This document shows positions 7,522 to 16,567 of a DNA stretch of 51,998 nt, one piece after another. The stretch lies in the NCBI GenBank assembly GCA_900765525.1, contig CAAFRY010000191.1, positions 1 to 51,998 on the forward strand, in the 5' to 3' direction. The position numbers and the translations under genes are program-made. Origin of the DNA: an uncultured Blautia sp. Its GTDB lineage: Bacteria; Bacillota; Clostridia; Lachnospirales; Lachnospiraceae. A model generated the notes under the pieces. It ran no database searches, was not told the DNA's origin, and saw only the letters and a program-made list of their open reading frames with translations. The first letter of the stretch is position 1, and each line of letters begins with the position of its first letter.

Positions 7522-9204
7522 CTATTTCAATCTTGTATTTTTTTGTTGTCGTGCCAAATCTTTCATCTCTCTGGCATTTTGCAGAACAGCCTGGGTTATC
7601 CTTGCTCCGCCCAACATTCTGGCCAGTTCCTCCACAGATTTCTCCTGGGACAGCTTCCTGATTTGGGTGCTGGTCTCCATGTTTTCCACATTTTTTTCAA
7701 TCAGATAATGAGCGTCTGCCATAGCTGCAATCTGAGGCAGATGGGTAATGCACAGAACCTGGTGCTTTTCCCCGATAACTCTCATTTTCTCCGCCACTTT
7801 CTGGGCGGTCCTTCCACTGATTCCCGTATCAATTTCATCAAAAATCAAAGTCCCCGTATCATCCCTGTCTGCCAAAATGGTCTTGATAGCCAGCATGATT
7901 CGGGAAAGCTCTCCTCCGGAAACCACCTTAGCCAATTCCCGTAACGGTTCCCCTGGATTTGTGGAAATCAGGAAGCAGATGCTGTCCTTTCCCTGGGCGG
8001 TAAAGTTTTCTCTCTCCTGAAAGGAAATGGAAAAATCCACATTTAAAAAATTCAAATCTTCCAGGCCCTGAATCACCTTTTTCTCCAGCTTGGAGGCCCA
8101 TTTTTTTCTGGCCTGGCTCAGACTTTGGCAGGCAGAAGAAAGCAGCTCTTCCTTCTCTTTTAACCGGCATTCCAGCTTCTCTCTCCGCTCCTGAAAGTGA
8201 AGAAGGCCATCCAGCTCTTCTTGTTTTTTCTTTTGATAATCCAGAATATCATCTATAGTATGCCCATATTTCGCTTTTAAATGATTGATAAAATCCAAGC
8301 GCTTTTCTATTTCCTGAAATTCTTCCTCAGAATAAACAAATTCATCCAAATAAGAAGATAATTCCCGGTTAAAATCATTCAGCAGGCTGTCAATATCTGA
8401 CAGAGAGCTGTAAAGATTTTCCAGATTTTTATCAAAACCTGCTATCTGGGCCAGTCTCTGAACCCCTCTTCCCAGAAGAGCGCCCATACCCTCTTCATAG
8501 CCTGTAAGCTGGTAAACACTGCCCAGGCTTTCTGTAATTTTCTTTCCGTTCAGCAGCTTCCGGTAGGTTTCTTCCAGTTCCTGGTCCTCTCCTTCCTGAA
8601 GCCGGGCTTCCTCTATCTCCTGAATTTCATATTCCAGAAAATTGATTTCTCTCCTGCGCTGCTCCTCATCTATTTCATAGGCCTGAAGCTCCTTTTTCAG
8701 AGTGCTGTATTCCCTGAACAGTCCTTTCACTTCTTCCCTGCATTGCCGAATTTCAATGTCTCCCCACTTGTCCAGAATCTCCATCTGGCGTTCCGGGTAC
8801 AAAAGAGACTGATGCTCATGCTGTCCGTGGATGTCCAGAAGCATCCCGGAAACCTTTCTTATATCTGAGGCCGTAAAGGCTTCCCCGTTTACTTTGCTGA
8901 TACTGCGGCTTTTGCTCAGCTTCCTGGTAACAATAACCTGTCCGTCCTCCGGAAATACATCCAGGGCCTCCAGCTTCTTGGCCATCTTCTCATCCACGGA
9001 AAACACCAGCTCCACAAGAGCATAGTCTGCTCCCTCCCGAATCATCTCCCTGGACATTTTTTGTCCCAGGGCCAGGTTCACACTTCCCATAAGAATGGAT
9101 TTTCCTGCTCCTGTCTCTCCGGTAAGGATATTCAGCCCTTCTTCAAAATCCACCTCCGCCTCTTCTATCAAGGCAAGATTTTTCACATGTAAATGTACTA
9201 ACAT
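7522..9204 (-). CDS. recN: DNA repair protein RecN
   Basis: RecN is an SMC-like ATPase recruited to double-strand breaks. The 560-aa product has Walker A (GETGAGKSIL, residues 29-38), a long central coiled-coil region rich in E, K, L and Q (about 160-370), an ABC signature VVSGGELSRIMLA and Walker B LIFDEIDTGISG. It follows argR by 19 bp on the same strand, as in many Clostridia and Bacilli. The start ATG at 9204 gives the standard MLVHLHVKNLALIEE opening. A terminator follows immediately. No separate LexA box was seen at its start. Confidence 0.97.
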   Translation of the reverse strand: MLVHLHVKNLALIEEAEVDFEEGLNILTGETGAGKSILMGSVNLALGQKMSREMIREGADYALVELVFSVDEKMAKKLEALDVFPEDGQVIVTRKLSKSRSISKVNGEAFTASDIRKVSGMLLDIHGQHEHQSLLYPERQMEILDKWGDIEIRQCREEVKGLFREYSTLKKELQAYEIDEEQRRREINFLEYEIQEIEEARLQEGEDQELEETYRKLLNGKKITESLGSVYQLTGYEEGMGALLGRGVQRLAQIAGFDKNLENLYSSLSDIDSLLNDFNRELSSYLDEFVYSEEEFQEIEKRLDFINHLKAKYGHTIDDILDYQKKKQEELDGLLHFQERREKLECRLKEKEELLSSACQSLSQARKKWASKLEKKVIQGLEDLNFLNVDFSISFQERENFTAQGKDSICFLISTNPGEPLRELAKVVSGGELSRIMLAIKTILADRDDTGTLIFDEIDTGISGRTAQKVAEKMRVIGEKHQVLCITHLPQIAAMADAHYLIEKNVENMETSTQIRKLSQEKSVEELARMLGGARITQAVLQNAREMKDLARQQKNTRLK

Positions 9205-9223
9205 TTTAGCGGTACTCCACTTT

Positions 9224-9682
9224 CTATTCTGACAGATTCAATAGCTTCTTCATTTTATTCATAAGCAGAAGAGTCTGGGCCGGGCTTTTGCTGAAGCAGG
9301 CTATGGTATCATCTCCCGCCAGGCTGCCCACCACCTCCTGCCAGTTCATATGGTCCAAAGCGGCTGCGGCTGCATTAGCCATGCCTGTGACTGTTTTAAT
9401 CACTAAAATATTCTGGGCCACATCCATGGACACAAAGGCTTCTTTTAAAACCCTTATGTATTTCTCACTGTCCGTAGCTGACTTGGAAGCCATCACCGTA
9501 TACCTGGAGCCGCCTCCCGGCTTGGCGACTTTCATCAGTTTTAACTCCCGGATGTCCCTGGACACTGTAGCCTGAGTCACCTGAAATCCAGCTTCATTCA
9601 GGCGGGCCGCCAGCTCCTCCTGAGTCTCTATATCATATTCATGAATCAATTCTATAATTTTAGAGTGTCTTGCAATTTTCAT
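9224..9682 (-). CDS. argR: Arginine repressor ArgR/AhrC
   Basis: ArgR is a hexameric, arginine-dependent transcription factor. The 152-aa protein has an N-terminal winged helix-turn-helix (VTQATVSRDIRELKLMKV near residues 36-53) and a C-terminal oligomerisation and arginine-binding domain, with GSLAGDDTI near residue 126 carrying the aspartates that contact arginine. It lies 9 bp after nadK and 19 bp before recN. This nadK-argR-recN order is common in Firmicutes. No arginine biosynthesis gene is in the window, so its targets lie elsewhere. Confidence 0.96.
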   Translation of the reverse strand: MKIARHSKIIELIHEYDIETQEELAARLNEAGFQVTQATVSRDIRELKLMKVAKPGGGSRYTVMASKSATDSEKYIRVLKEAFVSMDVAQNILVIKTVTGMANAAAAALDHMNWQEVVGSLAGDDTIACFSKSPAQTLLLMNKMKKLLNLSE

Positions 9683-9691
9683 GACAGCCTC

Positions 9692-10552
9692 CTAATCTTT
9701 CATTTTCGTCCGCAGCACTTCCAGGAAACTGATATTGCTGATTTTTACAATCTGTGTATCTCTGACAGAGCGGCGTATCACAATTCTATCTCCCACCGCC
9801 ATGGCTACATTTGTATCCCCGTCAAAAGAGGCCAGAGCTTTCCCGTTTCCTCTGTGGGCGCCCTCGGCGATTTCCACCCCAATCTCATCCCCTGCAGGGA
9901 AAATAATGCTTCTGGTATTCAGGGTATGGGGAGAAACCGGAGTCATCATAATAATGTTTGTTTCCGGCGACACAATAGGCCCACCGGCTGACAGACTGTA
10001 TCCCGTAGAGCCCGTAGCTGTAGACACGATAATCCCGTCTGCGGTATATGCATTTAAGAATTCTCCATTTACATAATTCTGAAAGCGAATTACCCGCATA
10101 GGGCCGTCCCTACCAATAACAATATCGTTAAGCGCCACATCCTCTGCTACCATTTTTCCTCTGTGATAGATTTTCCCGTTCAGCATCATTCTGTTTTCCA
10201 GGGTGTACTGGTCTGCCATTAAATGATTTAAGGCAGGCTCTATGGATTCCCTGTCTATCTCCGCCAAATATCCCAGAGTTCCCAAATTGATTCCCAAAAG
10301 AGGAATCTGGCGGCTTACCACGTCTCGGGCCGCCTGCAGCAAGGTTCCATCCCCGCCTAAAACAATGACACATCCCACCCCCGCCGGTATTTGGCTGCTG
10401 TCCGTATAATGGCTGAAGGATTCTTTTCCCTTAGGGCTGGCCGGACGTATATCACAGGTCTTCCCTTTGCTTCTCAGATACCCGGCCACCTGGGCGGAAA
10501 TTTTCAGCCCTTCGTCTTTTTCACTGTTGGCTATAATATAAAATTTATCCAT
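9692..10552 (-). CDS. nadK: NAD kinase
   Basis: NAD kinase phosphorylates NAD to NADP in the cytoplasm. The 286-aa protein has the GGDGTLL motif at residues 66-72, the NGEFLNAYTADGIIVSTATG region with the NE/D and glycine-rich substrate site, and GSTGYSLSAGGPIV. The length is standard. It begins 4 bp after the tlyA stop, so it belongs to the long co-transcribed run from nusB to recN. Confidence 0.96.
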   Translation of the reverse strand: MDKFYIIANSEKDEGLKISAQVAGYLRSKGKTCDIRPASPKGKESFSHYTDSSQIPAGVGCVIVLGGDGTLLQAARDVVSRQIPLLGINLGTLGYLAEIDRESIEPALNHLMADQYTLENRMMLNGKIYHRGKMVAEDVALNDIVIGRDGPMRVIRFQNYVNGEFLNAYTADGIIVSTATGSTGYSLSAGGPIVSPETNIIMMTPVSPHTLNTRSIIFPAGDEIGVEIAEGAHRGNGKALASFDGDTNVAMAVGDRIVIRRSVRDTQIVKISNISFLEVLRTKMKD

Positions 10553-10556
10553 TTTT

Positions 10557-11363
10557 CTACCTGTCCAGCTCCTGGTGAGCCTGCTCTACTATCTGCCGGG
10601 CCACCGCCTGAGGGCTTTCTAAAAGTCCCGGTGCGCTTTTCTTCAGATGGAGCAAATACTCTATATTTCCCTCCGGTCCTTTGATAGGAGAATATTCCAG
10701 ATGCAGCAGTCCGTAGCCTGCCTCCCGGGCAAAGTCCATTACCTTCTCTATTACCTCCAAATGAACCTGAGCATCTCTCACTACACCTTTTTTTCCTACT
10801 TTTTCCCGTCCTGCTTCGAACTGAGGTTTAATCAGGCATACTACCTCTCCCTCTTCTTTCAGGAGATGATATACGGGAATCAATACCTTTGTCAGAGAGA
10901 TAAAGGAAACATCTATGGAGGAGAAATCCGCCCTGTCCTCTATCTGCTCCGGAGTCACATAGCGGATATTGGTTTTTTCCATACACACCACTCTTGGGTC
11001 ATTGCGCAGCTTCCAGTCAAGCTGCCCGTGTCCCACATCTATAGCGTAAACCTTTACTGCTCCGTTTTGCAGCATACAATCTGTAAATCCTCCTGTGGAG
11101 GAGCCTACATCCATACAGATTTTTCCGGTCAAATCCAGCCCGAAATGGTCCATGGCTTTCTCCAGTTTCAGGCCGCCCCGGCTGACATATTTCAGGGTAC
11201 TGCCTCTGACCTCTATATTTACAGTATCCGGAAACATGGTTCCGGCCTTGTCCTCCTTCTGGTTTTCCACATATACATTTCCGGCCATGATAACGGCCTT
11301 TGCCTTTTCTCTTGAAACTGCCAGGCCCCGCTTCACCAGCAGGACATCCAGACGTTCCTTCAT
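10557..11363 (-). CDS. tlyA: TlyA-family rRNA 2'-O-methyltransferase
   Basis: TlyA proteins methylate ribose 2'-OH groups of cytidines in 16S and 23S rRNA. The 268-aa protein has an N-terminal S4 RNA-binding domain (residues 1-62) and an FtsJ-like methyltransferase domain with the SAM-binding DVGSSTGGFTDC motif (85-96) and the IDVSFISL segment. The ATG at 11363 overlaps the dxs stop region with no gap. Whether the protein also has the haemolysin activity claimed for some homologues cannot be told from sequence. Confidence 0.93.
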   Translation of the reverse strand: MKERLDVLLVKRGLAVSREKAKAVIMAGNVYVENQKEDKAGTMFPDTVNIEVRGSTLKYVSRGGLKLEKAMDHFGLDLTGKICMDVGSSTGGFTDCMLQNGAVKVYAIDVGHGQLDWKLRNDPRVVCMEKTNIRYVTPEQIEDRADFSSIDVSFISLTKVLIPVYHLLKEEGEVVCLIKPQFEAGREKVGKKGVVRDAQVHLEVIEKVMDFAREAGYGLLHLEYSPIKGPEGNIEYLLHLKKSAPGLLESPQAVARQIVEQAHQELDR

Positions 11364-13220
11364 CTAACGTGCCTCCTTAATTTTATGATAAACAGACAAT
11401 GCATCAATTCCTACCTGCTCCTTCAGCTTCTCCGGATTTCCATGACAGATGAATGCATCCGGCAGGGCAATAATCAGAACTTTTACATGGGGATGGTTTC
11501 TGTGCAGGTACTCTGCTGCCGCCATACCAAAGCCCCCTGTCTTCACATTTTCTTCCATAGTCACAATCAGTGAATGCTCCTTTGCCAGAGTATCCAGCAT
11601 TTTTTCATCCAAAGGTTTTACAAAGCGGGCATTTACAAGAGTTGGGGCATTGCCCTCTTCCTCCATTTTCTCCCACACCTGACGGGCAGTCTTTACCATG
11701 CTTCCCACAGCCAGAAGAGCCGTCTCCTTTCCCTGGTAAATCATCTCGCTGCGTCCCAGAACAATAGGGTCCCTGTGTTCCTCCAGGCCGTCATAAGCCT
11801 CCCCCCTGGGATAGCGCACAGCAATAGGGCCCTTATATTTCACGGCAAACTTCATCATATCGGAAAGCTCCCATTTATTCTTCGGAGCCATTACCGTCAT
11901 ATTAGGAACCATAGACAGATACGTCAAATCAAAGCATCCCTGATGGGTCTCTCCATCACTTCCTACCAAACCGGCTCTGTCTACAGCAAAAATCACATGG
12001 AGGTTTTGCAGGCACACATCCTCAATAATCTGGTCCACCGCTCTTTGCAGAAAGGAGGAGTAAACTGCCACCACAGGAATCATGCCTCCCAGAGCCAGAC
12101 CTGCCGCAAAAGTCACCGCATGTTCCTCCGCAATTCCTACATCAAAAAAACGCTCCGGGAACATATTGCGGAACCGCTTCAACCCCGTTCCGTCCGGCAT
12201 AGCTGCAGTTACAGCCACTACCTTTTCCTCCCGGTCACCGAATTTCCGCATAACCGTGGAAAAAATATCCGTATAATTGGCTTTCCCCTGATTGTTCACA
12301 GGAATTCCGTGTTCCAAATCAAAGGCAGAGGTGCCGTGAAATCTGGCAGGGTGACGCATAGCCGGCTCGTATCCCCGGCCTTTCTCTGTCTTCACATGAA
12401 CCAGCACCGGCCCTGCAATTTTCCTGGCCTCTTTAAGAACCTGTATCATTTTACAACAGTCATGGCCATTTACAGGCCCCAGATAAGTAAGTCCCATATC
12501 TTCAAAAAACATGCCCGGTATCAGAAGCCTTTTCATACTGTCTTTGGCTTTGTGGATTCTGTGTACCGTAGCAGGCCCGATTCCCGGTATTTTATTCAAT
12601 CCTTTCTTTACGCCTACCTTAAGCTCATGATAGCTTTCCGCTGTGCGCAGGTTGCTCAGATAGCTGGAAATACCTCCTACGTTTTCGGATATGGACATTT
12701 CATTGTCATTTAATACAATAACAAAATTAGATTTAAGCCTGGAGGCATTGTTTAAAGCTTCATATGCCATGCCTCCCGTCAGAGCCCCGTCTCCGATTAC
12801 GGAAACCACCTGGTAATCCTCCCCTGACAGTTCCCTGGCGCACACAAAACCCACTCCCGCCGATATGGAGGTGGAACTGTGTCCAGTGTCATAAGCATCA
12901 CAAGGACTTTCGCTGCGTTTCGGAAAGCCGCTCATGCCTCCCAGCATCCGCAGGTGTTCAAAGCCATCCTTTCTTCCGGTGAGAATCTTATGGGTATAGG
13001 ACTGGTGTCCCACATCCCATATAATCTTATCCTTGGGAAGCTGGAACACATAGTGCAGGGCCATGGTAAGCTCCACGGCTCCCAGATTGGAAGCCAGATG
13101 GCCTCCTGTCTTGCTTAAATGCTCCAGCAGGAAAGCCCGGATTTCCGCCGCAAGCTGGGGAAACTGGTCCTGGGTAAGCTTCTTTATATCATTTTCCTTC
13201 TTTATTTCATCTAACAGCAT
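11364..13220 (-). CDS. dxs: 1-deoxy-D-xylulose-5-phosphate synthase
   Basis: Dxs condenses pyruvate and glyceraldehyde 3-phosphate with thiamine diphosphate, the first step of the MEP isoprenoid pathway. The 618-aa protein has the TPP-binding GDGALTGGMAYEALNNA (from about residue 143), the transketolase-type GIAEEHAVTFAAGLA and the C-terminal transketolase domain. I chose the ATG at 13220 because the protein then opens MLLDEIKKENDIKKL, with AGAGGT 10 nt upstream; an in-frame start at 13304 would overlap ispA by about 70 bp. It follows ispA by 13 bp, pairing two isoprenoid genes. Confidence 0.97.
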   Translation of the reverse strand: MLLDEIKKENDIKKLTQDQFPQLAAEIRAFLLEHLSKTGGHLASNLGAVELTMALHYVFQLPKDKIIWDVGHQSYTHKILTGRKDGFEHLRMLGGMSGFPKRSESPCDAYDTGHSSTSISAGVGFVCARELSGEDYQVVSVIGDGALTGGMAYEALNNASRLKSNFVIVLNDNEMSISENVGGISSYLSNLRTAESYHELKVGVKKGLNKIPGIGPATVHRIHKAKDSMKRLLIPGMFFEDMGLTYLGPVNGHDCCKMIQVLKEARKIAGPVLVHVKTEKGRGYEPAMRHPARFHGTSAFDLEHGIPVNNQGKANYTDIFSTVMRKFGDREEKVVAVTAAMPDGTGLKRFRNMFPERFFDVGIAEEHAVTFAAGLALGGMIPVVAVYSSFLQRAVDQIIEDVCLQNLHVIFAVDRAGLVGSDGETHQGCFDLTYLSMVPNMTVMAPKNKWELSDMMKFAVKYKGPIAVRYPRGEAYDGLEEHRDPIVLGRSEMIYQGKETALLAVGSMVKTARQVWEKMEEEGNAPTLVNARFVKPLDEKMLDTLAKEHSLIVTMEENVKTGGFGMAAAEYLHRNHPHVKVLIIALPDAFICHGNPEKLKEQVGIDALSVYHKIKEAR

Positions 13221-13233
13221 AGGCCATGTACCT

Positions 13234-14124
13234 CTATTTTCTGCGGGTACAAAGAGAGACAAACAGTTCCTGCAAAAATTCTGTATCTCCCGGAAGCTGT
13301 ACAAGAAGAGCCAGTGCTTTATCCGTCAGCCTCCTCACTTCTTCTCCCGCTTTTTCCAATCCTTCCAGGGTCACATAAGTAGTCTTGTGATTTTTCTCAT
13401 CACTGCCCACAGGCTTTCCCAGCTCCTGCTGGCTTCCCTTGACATCCAGAATATCATCCTGAATCTGAAAGGCCAGACCCACATAGCCTCCCATCTCCTC
13501 TATCTCTTCCAGACTCTCCCAGCCTGCCAAAACAGCCCCTATAAGCAGAGAGGCCTGAATCAGGGCTGATGTCTTGTTCATATAAATATAATCCAGCATT
13601 TCTCTGGACAGGGGCCTGCCATCGTTTTCCACGTCTACGCCCTGGCCTCCCAGCATGCCTCGGATTCCTGTCTTATTTCCTAAAATCTGAAGAGCCTTTG
13701 CCACCCGGGCCGTTTCCTGTCTGTCCTTAGCCAAATCAAAGGCGCAGAAAGCCGTTTCATAAGCATAGTTCAGCAAAGCGTCTCCTGCCAATATGGCAGC
13801 CGCCTCCCCATATACTGCATGGGTGGTTTTTTTTCCTCTGCGATACTGGTCATTGTCAATGGCCGGCAAATCATCATGTATCAGAGAATGGGTGTGTATC
13901 ATTTCTATAGCGGCCATAAAGGGCTTTACCAACTCCCCTCTGCCGCCGCAGATTCCATACATCTCTCCCATAAATACCGGCCGAAGTCTCTTTCCCCCTG
14001 CCTCCATACTATAGTTTATGGCTTCAGCAAGTCTGGCTGAAAATCCTTCTTCCTTTGGAAGAAAGGCCTTCACGGTTTCCCAGGCAAGCTCTGTTCTTTT
14101 CTTTAATTCTTCCTCAAAATTCAC
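13234..14124 (-). CDS. ispA: Polyprenyl synthetase (geranyl/farnesyl diphosphate synthase)
   Basis: This short-chain prenyl transferase joins IPP to allylic diphosphates for quinone, lipid carrier and sterol-like precursors. The 296-aa protein has the first aspartate-rich motif DDLPAID at residues 84-90 and the second, DDILD, near 222-226, plus GGKRLRP near 43-49. It overlaps xseB by 11 bp and is followed by dxs, the classical Firmicute arrangement. Chain length (C10 or C15) is inferred from size and context. Confidence 0.95.
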   Translation of the reverse strand: MNFEEELKKRTELAWETVKAFLPKEEGFSARLAEAINYSMEAGGKRLRPVFMGEMYGICGGRGELVKPFMAAIEMIHTHSLIHDDLPAIDNDQYRRGKKTTHAVYGEAAAILAGDALLNYAYETAFCAFDLAKDRQETARVAKALQILGNKTGIRGMLGGQGVDVENDGRPLSREMLDYIYMNKTSALIQASLLIGAVLAGWESLEEIEEMGGYVGLAFQIQDDILDVKGSQQELGKPVGSDEKNHKTTYVTLEGLEKAGEEVRRLTDKALALLVQLPGDTEFLQELFVSLCTRRK

Positions 14125-14413
14125 TTATCTCACCATCTCCGCTGATTTTCAGCATTTTCTTTTCCACTGTATCAATCTTCCCACTGCACTGGCGCAGCAG
14201 TTCCATTCCCTTCTGATATATGGAAAAAGACTGCTCCAGGGAAATATCCCTGCTCTCCAGCTTTTCCACAATATCGTCCAATTCCTGCAGAGCCTCTTCT
14301 ATGGTCCATTCCTCCGGAGCCTCTGCTTTTAAGGAAGCTTTCATGCCTCCTTCTGTATTTTCATATCTTGTTTCTGTGTTTTCTCTTTCTGTATTGCTTT
14401 CTGCTCCTGCCAC
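14114..14413 (-). CDS. xseB: Exodeoxyribonuclease VII small subunit
   Basis: XseB binds XseA to form exonuclease VII, which degrades single-stranded DNA. The conserved part is WTIEEALQELDDIVEKLES followed by SLEQSFSIYQKGMELL. I chose GTG at 14413 (99 aa): AGAGGAG stands 8 nt upstream and the start falls directly after the xseA stop. The family is usually 70-80 aa, so the first 30 residues, rich in E, T and N, are an unusual extension; an internal ATG at 14344 has its AGGAGG only 1 nt away and would initiate poorly. It overlaps ispA by 11 bp. Confidence 0.9.
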   Translation of the reverse strand: MAGAESNTERENTETRYENTEGGMKASLKAEAPEEWTIEEALQELDDIVEKLESRDISLEQSFSIYQKGMELLRQCSGKIDTVEKKMLKISGDGEISEF

Positions 14414-14414
14414 T

Positions 14415-15626
14415 TTATATGCTCCTCTCTGCGGCTTCTGCACCTGTTATGCTGGCCACCAGGGTTCCGTCTGCAACCCGGATATTTACAGTATCTCCCT
14501 TCTTTACCTGGGAAATACTCGTAACTCCCTTTCCCTCCTGGTTTTCCACATAAGAAAAGCCTTGTTTCAGCTTGTCCAAAGGAGACAGGCCCTTCATCCG
14601 CTCTATATAAATATCCAGGTTTTGTCTTGCCCGGTAAATCTGATTTTCCATAGCGCTTTGGATGCGTCCCTCGTCATCCAGCAGCCGGGTACGCATCTCC
14701 CTGATTCTTCCCTGGGGACTTAAAAGCTCCAGCTTTGTCCGGTAATATTTCAGATTCTGTTCCATAACCTGAAGCCTGTTGTCCATAGACCTTCTCAGCT
14801 TCTGTCGGAAACCAGTCAGATTATCCAGCAAAAGCCGGATGTCTGCCACAGCCAGCTCCGCTGCCGCCGAGGGTGTGGGGGCCCTTAAATCTGCGGCAAA
14901 ATCTGCAATGGTAGTGTCTGTCTCATGGCCTACCGCCGAGATAATAGGTGTTTTGGCCTCAAAAATAGCCCTGGCTACTTTTTCTTCGTTAAATGCCCAC
15001 AGGTCCTCAATAGAGCCTCCGCCTCTTCCCACTATCATCACATCCACACCGTAGGCGTCCAGGGTCTGGATTCCCTTTACAATACTGTCTGCTGCACCCT
15101 CTCCCTGAACCAAAGCCGGGTATAAAATCAGCTGTACATAAGGATTTCTTCTGCCGGCAATGTTGCGGATGTCCTGGACAGCAGCTCCTGTGGGAGCCGT
15201 CACAATCCCAAGGGTTTTTATATATCTGGGTATGGGCTGCTTATATTCTTTGGCAAACATACCCATTTCCTCCAGCTCCTTCTTCAAGGCCAGATACCGC
15301 TCATAGAGAAGCCCTGCTCCTTCCAGAGTAATCTCCCTGGCATAAAGCTGGTATTTCCCGTCTCTCTCGTAGACGCTGACACTGCCTCCTACCACCACAC
15401 GGTCCCCGTTTTTCATGGAAAATGCCAGACCCTTTCTCTGTCCTGCAAACATAACACAGGCCATGGCTCCGGTTTCATCCTTCAAAGAAAAATAAATATG
15501 GCCGGAGGTGTGGTACTTACAGTTGGACACCTCTCCCCTGACATAAATACGGTTCAGCATAAAATCCTGCTGGAACATATTTTTAATGTAGGTGTTTACC
15601 TGTCCTACTGAATAAATGCTGTTCAT
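14415..15626 (-). CDS. xseA: Exodeoxyribonuclease VII large subunit
   Basis: XseA is the catalytic subunit of exonuclease VII. The 403-aa protein has the N-terminal OB fold (about residues 1-100), the catalytic core with GIVTAPTGAAVQDI, VGRGGGSIEDLWAFNEE and ISAVGHETDTTIADF, and a C-terminal coiled-coil region. Its ATG overlaps the nusB stop by 4 bp, and xseB follows by 1 bp. The tight overlaps indicate translational coupling. Confidence 0.96.
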   Translation of the reverse strand: MNSIYSVGQVNTYIKNMFQQDFMLNRIYVRGEVSNCKYHTSGHIYFSLKDETGAMACVMFAGQRKGLAFSMKNGDRVVVGGSVSVYERDGKYQLYAREITLEGAGLLYERYLALKKELEEMGMFAKEYKQPIPRYIKTLGIVTAPTGAAVQDIRNIAGRRNPYVQLILYPALVQGEGAADSIVKGIQTLDAYGVDVMIVGRGGGSIEDLWAFNEEKVARAIFEAKTPIISAVGHETDTTIADFAADLRAPTPSAAAELAVADIRLLLDNLTGFRQKLRRSMDNRLQVMEQNLKYYRTKLELLSPQGRIREMRTRLLDDEGRIQSAMENQIYRARQNLDIYIERMKGLSPLDKLKQGFSYVENQEGKGVTSISQVKKGDTVNIRVADGTLVASITGAEAAERSI

Positions 15627-16030
15627 AAAGCTTCCCTTGCCACTTTTCCTAAGATTCCGTTGATAAAGGAAGCGGAATCCTCTCCCCCGAATAGTTTCCC
15701 GATTTCCACTGCCTCATTGATGGCCACCTTCACCGGCACATCCTCGTCATACTTCATCTCATATAAAGCCAGGCGCAGAATGTTCAAATCCACCTTACTC
15801 ATTCTCTTTGTTTTCCATCCTGTAGAATTTTCGTTTAAAATCTGGTCCAGCTCCTCTATATGCTCCTTGATTTTTCCGTACTTGTCTTCCATATAAGCCT
15901 GTTCTACTGGCTGCAAATCTCCCATATCCTGAAAATACAGCTGAATCTGCTCCGGCATCTCCTCGTTCTGATTAAACTCGCTTAAAAACAGAAGCTTAAA
16001 AATATGCTCCCTCATCTCTCTTCTACCCAT
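15623..16030 (-). CDS. nusB: Transcription antitermination factor NusB
   Basis: NusB binds rRNA BoxA with NusE and promotes rRNA antitermination. I chose the ATG at 16030 (135 aa) because GGAGG stands 6 nt upstream and the protein then opens MGRREMREHIFKLLF, the normal NusB N-terminus. The C-terminal part has NEAVEIGKLFGGEDSASFINGILGK, diagnostic for the family. It heads the run nusB-xseA-xseB-ispA-dxs-tlyA-nadK-argR-recN. A strong hairpin lies between it and the Asp23 gene, so transcription here probably depends on partial read-through or an unseen promoter. Confidence 0.96.
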   Translation of the reverse strand: MGRREMREHIFKLLFLSEFNQNEEMPEQIQLYFQDMGDLQPVEQAYMEDKYGKIKEHIEELDQILNENSTGWKTKRMSKVDLNILRLALYEMKYDEDVPVKVAINEAVEIGKLFGGEDSASFINGILGKVAREAL

Positions 16031-16048
16031 TTTTTTCCTCCGTAACAA

Positions 16049-16079
16049 AATAAGGTGTCTCTAAAAAAGACACCTTATT
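16049..16079 (-). terminator. Hairpin between the Asp23 gene and nusB
   Basis: AATAAGGTGTCT and AGACACCTTATT form a perfect 12-bp stem with a 7-nt loop. On the minus strand TTTTGTT follows, fitting a terminator or attenuator behind the Asp23-family gene and ahead of nusB. Confidence 0.75.
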
Positions 16080-16113
16080 GTTCTGCTCTTTTAGATTTTT
16101 ACTTGTCAATGAA

Positions 16114-16494
16114 CTATTTGGTCTTTTCAATCTCCACGCTGGCAATACGCACGTTTACGTCAGAGACCGTAAGGCCGGTCATGTTCTCGATTGCAGCCTT
16201 GACACGCTCCTGAACTTTTTTGCTGGTATCCAGAATATTGTATCCGTATTTCAGATTCAGAGCCAAATCCACACAGACCACATCCTCCAGAACATCTACT
16301 TTCACGCCCTTGGAAAGATTCTTCATTCCCAGCTTTCCCACTAATTCGTTTGTAATATTTCCAGCCATGGAATCCACGCCGTCCACTTCCGTGGCAGCCA
16401 GACCTGCAATAATGGCTACAACCTCGTCTGCAATCTGTACTTCCCCAAGAGAACCATTGTCATGTATCTTATACACGTTTCTGTCTTCCGCCAT
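16114..16494 (-). CDS. Asp23/Gls24 (DUF322) family protein, YqhY-like
   Basis: This 126-aa protein belongs to the Asp23/Gls24 family. Its markers are GEVQIADEVVAIIAGLAATEV, a hydrophobic VCVDLALNLKYGYNI strand and the LTVSDVNVRIASVEI ending. In Firmicutes the YqhY copy lies beside accBC or nusB and has been linked to control of fatty acid synthesis; that role is only suggested here by position. No signal peptide or membrane segment is present. The ATG follows AGGAGGTAG. It has an extended -10 promoter upstream and a hairpin downstream. Confidence 0.9.
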   Translation of the reverse strand: MAEDRNVYKIHDNGSLGEVQIADEVVAIIAGLAATEVDGVDSMAGNITNELVGKLGMKNLSKGVKVDVLEDVVCVDLALNLKYGYNILDTSKKVQERVKAAIENMTGLTVSDVNVRIASVEIEKTK

Positions 16495-16530
16495 AATTTT
16501 CTACCTCCTATAGGAAATATCCTGTGTTTT

Positions 16531-16539
16531 ATTATACCA
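16531..16539 (-). promoter_or_regulatory. Extended -10 promoter of the Asp23-family gene
   Basis: On the minus strand TGGTATAAT gives a perfect -10 with the TGn extension. No good -35 lies 17 bp upstream, which extended -10 promoters tolerate. The start would be about 30 bp ahead of the ATG. Confidence 0.55.
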
Positions 16540-16567
16540 AAACACCGTAAAAAATAAAAGCGGTTTT

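Noticed and set aside
14344..14413. Shorter XseB starting at ATG 14344
   Set aside because: Its AGGAGG is only one base from the ATG, while the GTG at 14413 has ideal spacing and follows the xseA stop directly; the shorter form remains possible.
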